From: Actinomycetota bacterium | GTDB lineage: Bacteria > Actinomycetota > Thermoleophilia > Gaiellales > Gaiellaceae | Direction: 5' to 3' | Length of the DNA: 7,240 nt | Assembly (NCBI GenBank): GCA_013697465.1 | Contig: JACCWU010000005.1 | Location: 1 to 7,240 of the forward strand | Shown: one piece after another, positions 1 through 5,654 of the stretch | Layout of the letters: the number at the start of each line of letters is the position of its first letter | Numbering within the stretch: position 1 is the first letter of the stretch | Made by a program: the position numbers and the translations under genes | The notes under the pieces: model-generated | Seen by the model: the letters and a program-made list of their open reading frames with translations, nothing else | Database searches by the model: none | Told to the model about the DNA's origin: nothing

Positions 1-586
1 CCTGCGGGGTGAGCACAGCCGTGGGCTCGTCGAGGATGAGCACGCGAGAGCCGCGGGCGACCGCCTTGATGATCTCGACCCGTTGTTGCTCGCCGACCGA
101 GAGCTGCCAGATGCGCGCATCCGGGTCGACCTCCATCTCGAGCGCCTCGGATACCTCTCGGACCTGGCGCCGGCCCGCGCGGGTGCCGAGCCAGTAGCGA
201 GGCTTGCTCCCACCCAGCGTCAGGTTGTTGGCGACCGTCAGGGTCTCGACGAGCCGGAAGTGCTGGTGGACCATCCCGATACCAGCGGCGAGCGCGTCCC
301 GTGGCGCGTGGAAATGAACGGGCTCGCCGTAGATGCGAATCTCTCCGTCGTCCGGGCGGTAGAGGCCGGTGAGCACGTTCATCAACGTGGTCTTGCCCGC
401 GCCGTTCTCGCCCAGCAGCCCGTGAACCTCGCCCGCGGCCACTTCGAAGCTGACGTCGTCGTTCGCCAGGACCCCGGGGAAGCGCTTGGTGATACCGACC
501 ATGCGCACAGCGGGGACCGGGGAAGCGCCGGGTAACCCGGCGCTTCTCTCGTTCGATTCACGGACGGGGACCGGCTCCCCCGTCAT
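1..586 (-). CDS. ABC transporter ATP-binding protein of a BMP-type (nucleoside/purine-like) importer, partial
   Basis: Read on the minus strand, 195 codons stay open to the window edge, so the C-terminal part is missing. The ATPase should energise uptake of the solute captured by the adjacent BMP protein. Visible motifs are Walker A GENGAGKT (residues about 59-66), the Q-loop in VHQHF (106-110), the ABC signature LSVGEQQR (162-169) and Walker B VLILDEPT (182-189). The leader VRMVGITKRFPGV is typical of the two-domain sugar/nucleoside ATPases (NupO/YufO, RbsA-like); a second ATPase half probably lies to the left. I chose ATG 586 because it abuts the BMP stop (TAGATG) and the frame is open. GTG 508 or ATG 502 are alternatives that would drop 26-28 residues and leave an 80-bp spacer. 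No start has a good Shine-Dalgarno. The family call is firm; the substrate is inferred from context. Confidence 0.93.
   Translation of the reverse strand, partial: MTGEPVPVRESNERSAGLPGASPVPAVRMVGITKRFPGVLANDDVSFEVAAGEVHGLLGENGAGKTTLMNVLTGLYRPDDGEIRIYGEPVHFHAPRDALAAGIGMVHQHFRLVETLTVANNLTLGGSKPRYWLGTRAGRRQVREVSEALEMEVDPDARIWQLSVGEQQRVEIIKAVARGSRVLILDEPTAVLTPQ
522..546. repeat. Perfect 11-bp inverted repeat near the BMP/ATPase junction
   Basis: The arms are GAAGCGCCGGG (522-532) and CCCGGCGCTTC (536-546), separated by TAA. In the minus-strand transcript this makes a very stable stem about 40 nt after the BMP stop codon. No T-run follows on either strand, so it is not a standard intrinsic terminator. 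It lies within the first 28 codons of the ATPase if translation starts at 586, or in a spacer if it starts at 502-508. Protection of the binding-protein mRNA or partial attenuation is a reasonable inference. Confidence 0.75.
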
Positions 587-1705
587 CTAGCCCGGCGGGG
601 CGACCTTGGAGACGTTTCCGATCACACCCTTGACGAGCCACTGCATGGCGTACAGGTCTGGCAGGACCTTGAGCCGCTTGCCCGCCGGAACCATCAGCTT
701 GCCCTTCTGATCGAAGAGCGGGCCCTGGAACACGTTGAATTTGCCCGAGACGATCGCCTTCCGCTTCGCCGCAATCTGGGCCTTCGTCTTCGCCTTCACC
801 TTCGGGCCGTAGGGCGCGAGTCCGGTGAAGCCGTCCTTGATCGAGCCGTAGTAGAACCCGGGCTTCCAGGTGCCGTTCATCGCCGCCTTGACCCGACGCA
901 GGTAGTACGACCCCCAGTTGTAGGTAGCAGCCGTCAGCCACTGCGTAGGCGCGGACTTCTGCGCGTTCGAGTCGTATCCGACCCAGGGGATGCCTTTCTT
1001 CTCTGCGTACACGCCCGCGGCCGGGCTGTCGACGTTCTGGCCGAGCACGTCCACGCCCGCTGCGATCAGGTTCTGCGCTGCAGCCGTCTCCTTGGGTGGG
1101 GAGTACCACGCGTTCGTCCAAATCAGCTTCACCCTTGCGCCCGGGTGCGTCACTTGTGCGCCTAGTGCAAAGGCGTTGATGTGACGCACGACCTCGGGGA
1201 TACCGAACGGCACGATGTACCCGATCAAACCCTTCTTGCTGGCAGCACCGGCGGCCATGCCCGAGAGGTAGATCGTGTCCTCGCCGGCGCCGAAGTACTC
1301 CGATTGGTTCTTCTTGACCTGCAGGCCGGTCGCCTGCTCGAAGAGAACGTCCGGGTACTTCTGGTAGAGCCGGCCGTTGACGCCGTTCTCGAAATTGCCG
1401 AACGAGCACCCGAAGATCATCTTGTAGCCGTCGCGGACGAGCCCGGCTACGACCTGGGGCACCTGGGCGTTCGAGAAGATGCTCTCCTTATACGTCGTCT
1501 GAACCTTGGAGCCGAGCTTCTTCACGACGTACTTGCGTCCGTCGTCGTGCGACTGGGCCCAGCCGCCGTCGTTGTGCGGCCCGGGATAGATCCAGGCCAC
1601 CTTGAAGGGCTCCTGCTCTGGTTTCGCGGCTCCGCCTGTCGCGAGCACGAGCCCGGCTATGGCGACGGCGAGCACGAGCCCCGCCGCTACGACCTTCCGT
1701 CTCAT
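587..1705 (-). CDS. BMP family ABC transporter substrate-binding protein
   Basis: A 372-residue secreted solute-binding protein of the BMP/PnrA family (Med/BmpA type), whose studied members bind purine nucleosides or related ligands. The N-terminus has MRRK, a hydrophobic stretch (about 5-22) and a likely signal peptidase I site near ATGGAAK (22-28). The mature part begins FKVAWIYPGPHNDGGWAQSH (34-53), whose DGGWAQSHDDG matches the conserved first ligand-site loop of one BMP subgroup. The start at 1705 is favoured over an in-frame ATG nine codons upstream because AGGAGG lies 5 nt before it. It heads a minus-strand operon: its TAG stop directly abuts the ATPase ATG. No lipobox cysteine is present (first Cys at about residue 100), which is odd for a monoderm binding protein. 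Divergence from purine-degradation genes suggests purine, urate or nucleoside import. The family is secure and the ligand is inferred. Confidence 0.92.
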   Translation of the reverse strand: MRRKVVAAGLVLAVAIAGLVLATGGAAKPEQEPFKVAWIYPGPHNDGGWAQSHDDGRKYVVKKLGSKVQTTYKESIFSNAQVPQVVAGLVRDGYKMIFGCSFGNFENGVNGRLYQKYPDVLFEQATGLQVKKNQSEYFGAGEDTIYLSGMAAGAASKKGLIGYIVPFGIPEVVRHINAFALGAQVTHPGARVKLIWTNAWYSPPKETAAAQNLIAAGVDVLGQNVDSPAAGVYAEKKGIPWVGYDSNAQKSAPTQWLTAATYNWGSYYLRRVKAAMNGTWKPGFYYGSIKDGFTGLAPYGPKVKAKTKAQIAAKRKAIVSGKFNVFQGPLFDQKGKLMVPAGKRLKVLPDLYAMQWLVKGVIGNVSKVAPPG

Positions 1706-1779
1706 TACGACCTCCTGTCCCCTGCCTCGCACTGAATGGCCGACTATACGACAGCCCGGCGCGCAGTACGCTCCCCTCG
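1706..1779. promoter_or_regulatory. Divergent promoter region between the import operon and the purine catabolic operon
   Basis: This 74-bp gap is the only place from which both operons can start inside the window. On the minus strand TATAGT (1748-1743) is a plausible -10 box, giving a leader of roughly 30 nt for the BMP gene; no good -35 is seen at 16-18 bp. The same AT-rich spot reads TATACG on the plus strand (1745-1750), about 30 nt before ade. I found no convincing operator dyad. Shared regulation of uptake and catabolism is an inference from the arrangement. Confidence 0.5.
1711..1716 (-). promoter_or_regulatory. Ribosome binding site of the BMP gene
   Basis: AGGAGG on the minus strand lies 5 nt before ATG 1705. 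It decides that start over the upstream in-frame ATG at 1732, and it is the strongest Shine-Dalgarno near a complete gene in this window. Confidence 0.85.
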
Positions 1780-1788
1780 ATGGAGGGG
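1773..1788 (+). repeat. Short hairpin enclosing the ade start codon
   Basis: CCCCTC (1773-1778) and GAGGGG (1783-1788) flank GATG, so the ATG of ade falls in a 4-nt loop of a 6-bp GC stem. It could modulate initiation, but a 6-bp stem is common by chance at this base composition. Confidence 0.45.
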
Positions 1789-3486
1789 CTGCAACGCCGC
1801 CTGGCCGTGGCTCGCGGAGACGAGCCCTCGGATCTCGTCGTTCGCGGCGGCAAGGTGCTCTCGGTCTTCACGAAGGAGTGGCTCGACGTCGACGTCGCGA
1901 TCGCCGGCGGGGTCGTCGCCGGGCTCGGCGAGTACGAAGGGCGCGAGACCCTCGATGCGTCCGGCAAGTACGTCGTCCCGGGCTTCATTGACGCGCACAT
2001 GCACCTCGAGTCCGTCAAGCTCATGGTCGACGAGTTCGCACGACTCGTCCTCCCGCTCGGAACGACGACCGTCGTCGCCGACCCTCACGAGATCGCAAAC
2101 GTACTCGGGGTCGACGGCGTCCACTGGCTGCTCGACGCCTCGTCCGGGCTCCAGCTCGACGTCTTCTTCATGGCGCCTTCGTGCGTCCCCGCGTCTTCGT
2201 TCGAGTCCCCGCGCAGGCCGCTTGAGCCGGGCGATCTGGAGTCGCTCATGCGCCGGCGACGGGTCCTCGGCCTCGCCGAGATGATGAACTTTCCCGGTGT
2301 CGTCGCGGGAGCTCCCGGCGAGCTCGCGAAGCTCGGGCTCGAAGGCGCGGAGCACGTCGACGGCCACGCGCCGGGGCTTCTCGGCAAGGAGCTCCAGGCC
2401 TATGCAGCCGCAGGAATCAGGTCCGACCACGAGGCGCTGACCGTGGAGGAAGGCCGCGAGCGCCTGCGTGCAGGGATGTGGCTCCTGATCCGCGAGGCGT
2501 CGATGGCGCGCAACCTGCTCGACCTCCTCCCGCTCGTCGAGGAGCTCGGGCCGGCTCGGATCGCCTTCTGCACCGACGACCGCGATCCCGAGGACATCGC
2601 CGACGACGGCCACCTGAACGGGATGGTGCGGAAAGCGGTGGCCGCCGGGATCCGGCCGGAGGACGCTCTGGTCATGGCGTCGTTCCATCCCGCGCTCTGG
2701 CACGGGCTTCGCGCTCACGGCGCGATCGCGCCGGGGTACCAGGCCGACCTGCTCATCCTCCCGGATCTCGAGAGCTTCGAGCCCTCGGTCGTGCTCAAGC
2801 GCGGCCGCCCGATCGAGGACGGCCCGGCGGTCGACATTCCCGATTGGGTGCGCCAGAGCGTGCGTATCCGGCCCGTCACGCCCGCCGACTTTGCGATCCA
2901 GGCGGAAGGCGGCAACGTCCGGGCGATCGGGCTCATCGCCGACCAGGTCGTCACCGAGTCGGTCGTCAGCAAGCCCGTGGTCGACGGAGGGCTCGTGGTC
3001 GCCGACCCGGAGAGCGACCAGGCGAAGATCGCCGTGGTCGAGCGACACCTCGCCACGGGAAGGATCGGGCTCGGGTTCGTCGCGGGCTCCGGCTTGCGGC
3101 GCGGCGCGCTGGCCTCCTCGGTCGCGCACGATGCGCATAACCTCGTGGTGGTCGGGATGTCCGATCGCGACCTGGCGTTCGCAGTGGAGCGCCTGGCCGA
3201 GATCGGAGGCGGGATCGTGGCCGTGGAGGATCTCCGCGTCCTCGCCGAGTGCCCGCTACCCATCGCGGGCCTGCTCTCGGACGCGCGGCTCGCAGACGTC
3301 ATCGCGCAGAGCCGCGAGTGCAACGAGGCAGCGCACGAGCTCGGATGGGTCGGCGCGACGCCGTTCCTGACGCTCTCCTTCCTCGGCCTCTCGGTCATCC
3401 CGAGGCTCAAGATCACCGACCGCGGCCTCGTCGACGTCGACCGTTTTGAGCTGGTGCCGCTGCACATCGGCTCCGACCTCGGTTGA
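1780..3486 (+). CDS. ade: Adenine deaminase
   Basis: Adenine deaminase (EC 3.5.4.2, AdeC/Ade family): hydrolyses adenine to hypoxanthine and ammonia in the cytosol. At 568 residues it is close to the family's usual 570-590. Signatures in order: PGFIDAHMHLES (67-78) with metal ligands H73 and H75; ADPHEIANV (100-108); LAEMMNFPGV; DGHAPGLLGKELQAYAAAG (194-212) followed by SDHEA (215-219); FCTDDRDPEDI (263-273); ASFHPALWHG. The C-terminal adenine deaminase domain is intact, with ERHLATGRIGLGFV, ASSVAHDAHN (about 445-454, against the usual HDSHN), PLPIAGLLSD and PFLTLSFLGLSVIPRLKITD. ATG 1780 is chosen because MEGLQRRLAVARGDEPSDLV matches the family N-terminus; no Shine-Dalgarno precedes it and it sits in the loop of a 6-bp hairpin. 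It is the first gene of the plus-strand operon, and its TGA overlaps the next gene's TTG start. Very confident. Confidence 0.96.
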   Translation: MEGLQRRLAVARGDEPSDLVVRGGKVLSVFTKEWLDVDVAIAGGVVAGLGEYEGRETLDASGKYVVPGFIDAHMHLESVKLMVDEFARLVLPLGTTTVVADPHEIANVLGVDGVHWLLDASSGLQLDVFFMAPSCVPASSFESPRRPLEPGDLESLMRRRRVLGLAEMMNFPGVVAGAPGELAKLGLEGAEHVDGHAPGLLGKELQAYAAAGIRSDHEALTVEEGRERLRAGMWLLIREASMARNLLDLLPLVEELGPARIAFCTDDRDPEDIADDGHLNGMVRKAVAAGIRPEDALVMASFHPALWHGLRAHGAIAPGYQADLLILPDLESFEPSVVLKRGRPIEDGPAVDIPDWVRQSVRIRPVTPADFAIQAEGGNVRAIGLIADQVVTESVVSKPVVDGGLVVADPESDQAKIAVVERHLATGRIGLGFVAGSGLRRGALASSVAHDAHNLVVVGMSDRDLAFAVERLAEIGGGIVAVEDLRVLAECPLPIAGLLSDARLADVIAQSRECNEAAHELGWVGATPFLTLSFLGLSVIPRLKITDRGLVDVDRFELVPLHIGSDLG

Positions 3487-4817
3487 GCATCGTGTACGCA
3501 AACGGGTGGATCGTCACGTGTGACGACGCAGGTACGGAGTACCCGTCGGGCTGGGTGCTCGTGGAAGACGGCTTGGTCTCCGCGGCGGGGGCGGGAGACG
3601 AGCCGGAGGCCGACGCCAGGGTCGACCTCGACGGAGCGGTCGTCACGCCGGGGCTCGTCAACACCCACCACCATCTGTACCAGACCCTCACTCGAGCCCG
3701 AGCTCAGCAAGCGGACCTCTTCACCTGGCTGCGCGAGCTCTACCCAGCTTGGAGCCGCATCGACGCCGAGGCGGAGTACGCGGCGGCGCGAACGGGGCTC
3801 GCAGAGCTCGCGCTCTCGGGCTGTACGACCGTGTTCGACCACCACTAGGTGTTCCCGCGCGGCCGGGGTGGATTGATCGAAGCCGAGGTGCAGGCGGCCA
3901 GCGAGCTCGGCGTGCGGATCGTCGCGTCCCGCGGCTCGATGGATCTCGGCGCCTCGGCCGGCGGTCTCCCGCCCGACGAGCTCGTGGAGGACCTCGATGC
4001 CGTGCTGGCGGACACGGAGCGGCTGGCGGGCGAGCTGCACGAGCCTGGGCCTGGCGCCCGTGTGCAGATCGCGGTCGCTCCGTGCTCGCCGTTCTCCGTG
4101 ACCCGCCGGCTCATGTCGGAGTCCGCGGAGCTCGCCCGCCGCCACGGTCTCCAGCTCCACACTCATCTCGCAGAGACGCCCGAAGAGGAGGCGTACTGCC
4201 TCGAGCTCTACGGCTGCACGCCGGTCGAGTACCTCACCGACCTCGGCTGGCTCGGGCACGACGTGTGGTGCGCCCACTGCGTGCACCTGTCGGCTGACGA
4301 CGTCGCCGACTTCGCCGGCTCGGGGACCGGTGTGGCGCACTGCCCGACCTCCAACCTGCGGCTCGGCGCCGGTGTCGCGCCCGTTCGCGAGCTCGTGGAC
4401 GCGAATGTGCGCGTCGGCCTCGGCGTCGACGGCTCGGCCTCGAACGAGCGGGGCGACCTCTTCTTCGAGGTCAAGCAAGCGCTTCTCGCCGCGCGGGGGC
4501 GAGGCGGTCCGGAGGCGATGACCGCCCGAGAGGCCCTCCGCCTCGGCACACGGGGCGGGGCGGCGGTGCTCGGACGCGACGACATCGGCTCGATCGAGGC
4601 CGGCAAGTGCGCGGATCTGGCCGTCTGGAGAACCGATGTCCTCGAGCTCGGCGGCGCCGAAGACCTCGTCGCGGGCCTCGTCCTCTCGGCCCCACACCGC
4701 GTCGATCGGCTCGTCGTCGGCGGGGATGAGATCGTTCGCAGGGGCGCCCTCGTACGAGCGGACGAGGCCGAGATCGCGCGTGACCATCGGACGCAAGCGC
4801 GAAGATTCGCCGGATGA
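3483..4817 (+). pseudogene. 8-oxoguanine deaminase-like amidohydrolase, interrupted by one in-frame amber codon
   Basis: A cytosolic amidohydrolase whose best match by motif is 8-oxoguanine deaminase (EC 3.5.4.32, 8-oxoguanine to urate). One frame runs for 444 codons, near the family's roughly 450, but codon 122 (3846-3848) is TAG. Before the stop: PGLVNTHHHLYQTLTRA with metal ligands H62 and H64, LFTWLRELYPAWSRID and SGCTTVFDHH. After it, without frame change: VFPRG, RGSMDLG, GGLPPDE, APCSPFSVT, HTHLAETPEEEAYC (H226, H228), WCAHCVHL (H265), VAHCPTSNLRLGAG and GLGVDGSASNE (D316). The family usually has Tyr in this DH-x-Y-x-FP context, so TAC or TAT to TAG is a one-base change. The TTG at 3483 overlaps the ade TGA (TTGA), suggesting coupling; GTG 3492 is an alternative start. 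The halves are 3483-3848 and 3849-4817, the latter with a GTG right after the stop. It may be a recent pseudogene, a sequencing error or a read-through product; related triazine or guanine deaminases are less likely. Confidence 0.85.
3846..3848 (+). other. In-frame amber (TAG) codon inside the amidohydrolase
   Basis: The context is CAC TAG GTG TTC, in the reading frame of 3483-4817, at codon 122. It is the only break in that frame. TAG also ends the BMP gene (587-589) and puuD (6800-6802), so TAG is a normal stop in this organism rather than a generally reassigned codon. Confidence 0.95.
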
Positions 4818-4819
4818 GC

Positions 4820-4842
4820 AACGTTCGCCTACGGCTCACGTT
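4820..4842 (+). repeat. Inverted repeat 1 of the spacer (imperfect)
   Basis: AACGT (4820-4824) pairs with ACGTT (4838-4842). After a 2x2 internal mismatch, GCC (4827-4829) pairs with GGC (4833-4835). It begins just after the amidohydrolase TGA and abuts the next dyad. Confidence 0.5.
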
Positions 4843-4869
4843 CGCGGAGGAAACCATGTTTCCCCCGCG
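4843..4869 (+). repeat. Inverted repeat 2 of the spacer
   Basis: CGCGGAGGAAAC (4843-4854) pairs with GTTTCCCCCGCG (4858-4869) over 12 positions, with a single A/C mismatch (4848/4864) and loop CAT. The next bases are a C-rich and T-containing run, not a pure T-tract. Confidence 0.75.
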
Positions 4870-4890
4870 TGCCCCCTTCTTCCTTAGAGC

Positions 4891-4914
4891 ATGGGGAACC
4901 TCCCGGTTCCCCAT
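4891..4914 (+). repeat. Inverted repeat 3 of the spacer
   Basis: ATGGGGAACC (4891-4900) and GGTTCCCCAT (4905-4914) are perfect complements around TCCC. On the minus strand the loop reads GGGA, a GNRA-type tetraloop. No T-run follows on the plus strand. Confidence 0.8.
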
Positions 4915-4922
4915 ACCCCTCC

Positions 4923-4955
4923 ACGCTCATGGGCGAGCATGTCGCCCATGAGCGT
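4923..4955 (+). repeat. Inverted repeat 4: perfect 14-bp stem over the hiuH start region
   Basis: ACGCTCATGGGCGA (4923-4936) and TCGCCCATGAGCGT (4942-4955) are perfectly complementary, with a 5-nt loop GCATG. The loop contains ATG 4939 and the right arm contains ATG 4948, the two best start candidates for hiuH. A folded leader would therefore occlude or specially present the start codon. Confidence 0.85.
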
Positions 4956-5241
4956 CTCGCTCTCAACCCATGTGCTTGACACCGCCGCCGGAAAGCCAGC
5001 GAGTGGCGTGCGCGTCGAGCTCGCGCGGCAGCACGAGGTCATCGCTGCCGCAGAGACCGACGGCGACGGCCGCATCGGCGAGCTCGCGCGAGATCTGGCG
5101 CCAGGCCGCTACGAGCTCGTGTTCTGGCCCCCGTCTCACTTCTTCCCGCGCGTCGAGCTCGAGGTCGAGCTCGTCGAGGGTCACTACCACATCCCCCTGA
5201 TCGTCTCGCCGTACGGATGCGCGAGCTACCGCGGAAGCTGA
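4948..5241 (+). CDS. hiuH: 5-hydroxyisourate hydrolase (transthyretin-like)
   Basis: Hydrolyses 5-hydroxyisourate to OHCU (EC 3.5.2.17), the second step from urate to allantoin (PucM/UraH/HiuH family). The 97-residue product has the family landmarks: LSTHVLDTAAGKPASGV (5-21) with the catalytic-type H8, TDGDGR (37-42) with R42, LAPGRYEL, HYHIPL (79-84), and the diagnostic C-terminal YRGS (94-97). It is somewhat shorter than the usual 105-120 residues, mainly at the N-terminus and in mid-protein loops, but no hallmark is lost. ATG 4948 is chosen because only four residues then precede LSTHVLD. ATG 4939 (three residues longer) and ATG 4891 (19 longer) are in frame; the extra sequence in the longest form does not look like the family. 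No clear Shine-Dalgarno is seen, and the start lies in a 14-bp stem-loop. The last 25 bases overlap uraD. Confidence 0.94.
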   Translation: MSVSLSTHVLDTAAGKPASGVRVELARQHEVIAAAETDGDGRIGELARDLAPGRYELVFWPPSHFFPRVELEVELVEGHYHIPLIVSPYGCASYRGS

Positions 5242-5654
5242 GCACGGAAGAGCTCTCAGAGCTCTTCGAAGGCCGCACCGCGCTCGTCGAGCGCCTGGCA
5301 GAGATCGACGACCCGCTCGACCGCGCCGACGAGATCCTCGCTGCTCTGAGCCACGAGGAGCAGCGGGAGGCCCTGAACGCGCACCCTGCGATCGGCGCGA
5401 AGAAGCTCTCCGCCAGGTCGGCGGCGGAGCAGGGAGCGCCCGGAGACCCGGCCATCCTCACCGAGCTCGCGTACCTGAACCAGGTCTACGAGGAGAAGTT
5501 CGGCTTCCGCTTCGTCGTGTTCGTCGCCGGCCGCCCGAAGCGCGAGATCCTCGAGGTGCTGCGCGAGCGGATCGGGCGGACGCTCGAGCAGGAGCTCGAC
5601 ACCGGTTGCCGCGAGCTCGTTGCGATCGCGAGAGACCGATGGACCCGTACCTGA
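5217..5654 (+). CDS. uraD: OHCU decarboxylase (2-oxo-4-hydroxy-4-carboxy-5-ureidoimidazoline decarboxylase)
   Basis: Decarboxylates OHCU stereospecifically to (S)-allantoin (EC 4.1.1.97), following HiuH. The 145-residue product is a stand-alone single domain. Family marks are LSTEELSELFEG at the N-terminus, AHPAIGAKKLS (55-65) with the catalytic H56, the SAAEQ segment (68-72, family SAxEQ with E71 and Q72), and the core NQVYEEKFGFRFVVFVAGR (88-106) followed by KREILEVLRERI. ATG 5217 overlaps the hiuH 3' end by 25 bp, so the first codons share DNA with the hiuH YRGS terminus. No standard ATG/GTG/TTG lies closer to the conserved region, which supports this start. Its 3' end overlaps puuD by 16 bp, so hiuH, uraD and puuD are probably translationally coupled. 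A perfect 10-bp dyad (5247-5267) lies in its early codons. High confidence. Confidence 0.94.
   Translation: MRELPRKLSTEELSELFEGRTALVERLAEIDDPLDRADEILAALSHEEQREALNAHPAIGAKKLSARSAAEQGAPGDPAILTELAYLNQVYEEKFGFRFVVFVAGRPKREILEVLRERIGRTLEQELDTGCRELVAIARDRWTRT
5247..5267 (+). repeat. Perfect 10-bp inverted repeat in the 5' part of uraD
   Basis: GAAGAGCTCT (5247-5256) and AGAGCTCTTC (5258-5267) around a single C, starting 6 bp after the hiuH stop. It encodes EELSELF, in which the codon pair GAG-CTC occurs twice; GAGCTC is itself palindromic, so the dyad may follow from codon choice. Confidence 0.6.

Larger units (their letters stand above)
4818..4947 (+). other. Gene-free spacer packed with four inverted repeats
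   Basis: This is the only large gap inside the plus-strand operon; elsewhere genes overlap or lie within 10 bp. It holds four consecutive dyads: 4820-4842, 4843-4869, 4891-4914 and 4923-4955, the last running into hiuH. It also has an 8-bp direct repeat ACGTTCGC (4821-4828 and 4838-4845). I see no convincing small ORF and no U-rich tail after any stem, so standard intrinsic termination is unlikely. It may be a leader with structural control, a processing site, or an inserted palindromic repeat cluster. Confidence 0.7.

Noticed and set aside
83..535. Plus-strand open frame of 150 codons at the left end
   Set aside because: The minus strand carries full Walker A, signature and Walker B motifs of an ABC ATPase here.
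1744..3138. 464-codon minus-strand open frame opposite ade
   Set aside because: It mirrors ade codons with no family signature, and ade is unambiguous.
3846..3848. Genome-wide amber recoding such as pyrrolysine
   Set aside because: TAG is the natural stop of the BMP gene and of puuD, where the following sequence is not a family extension. One internal TAG replacing a usual Tyr fits mutation, error or suppression better.
2715..4796. Very long minus-strand open frame opposite ade and the deaminase (693 codons)
   Set aside because: It lacks recognisable motifs, is rich in Arg, Ala and Ser as expected from the antisense of GC-rich genes, and lies opposite well-supported enzymes.
4843..4914. Intrinsic (Rho-independent) terminators after the deaminase
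   Set aside because: The stems are strong but none is followed by a run of T; downstream bases are C-rich, and the downstream genes lack another obvious promoter.
4891..4947. Upstream start of hiuH at ATG 4891 adding 19 residues
   Set aside because: The extra residues are encoded by two inverted repeats and do not resemble the HiuH N-terminus, which begins a few residues before LSTHVLD.
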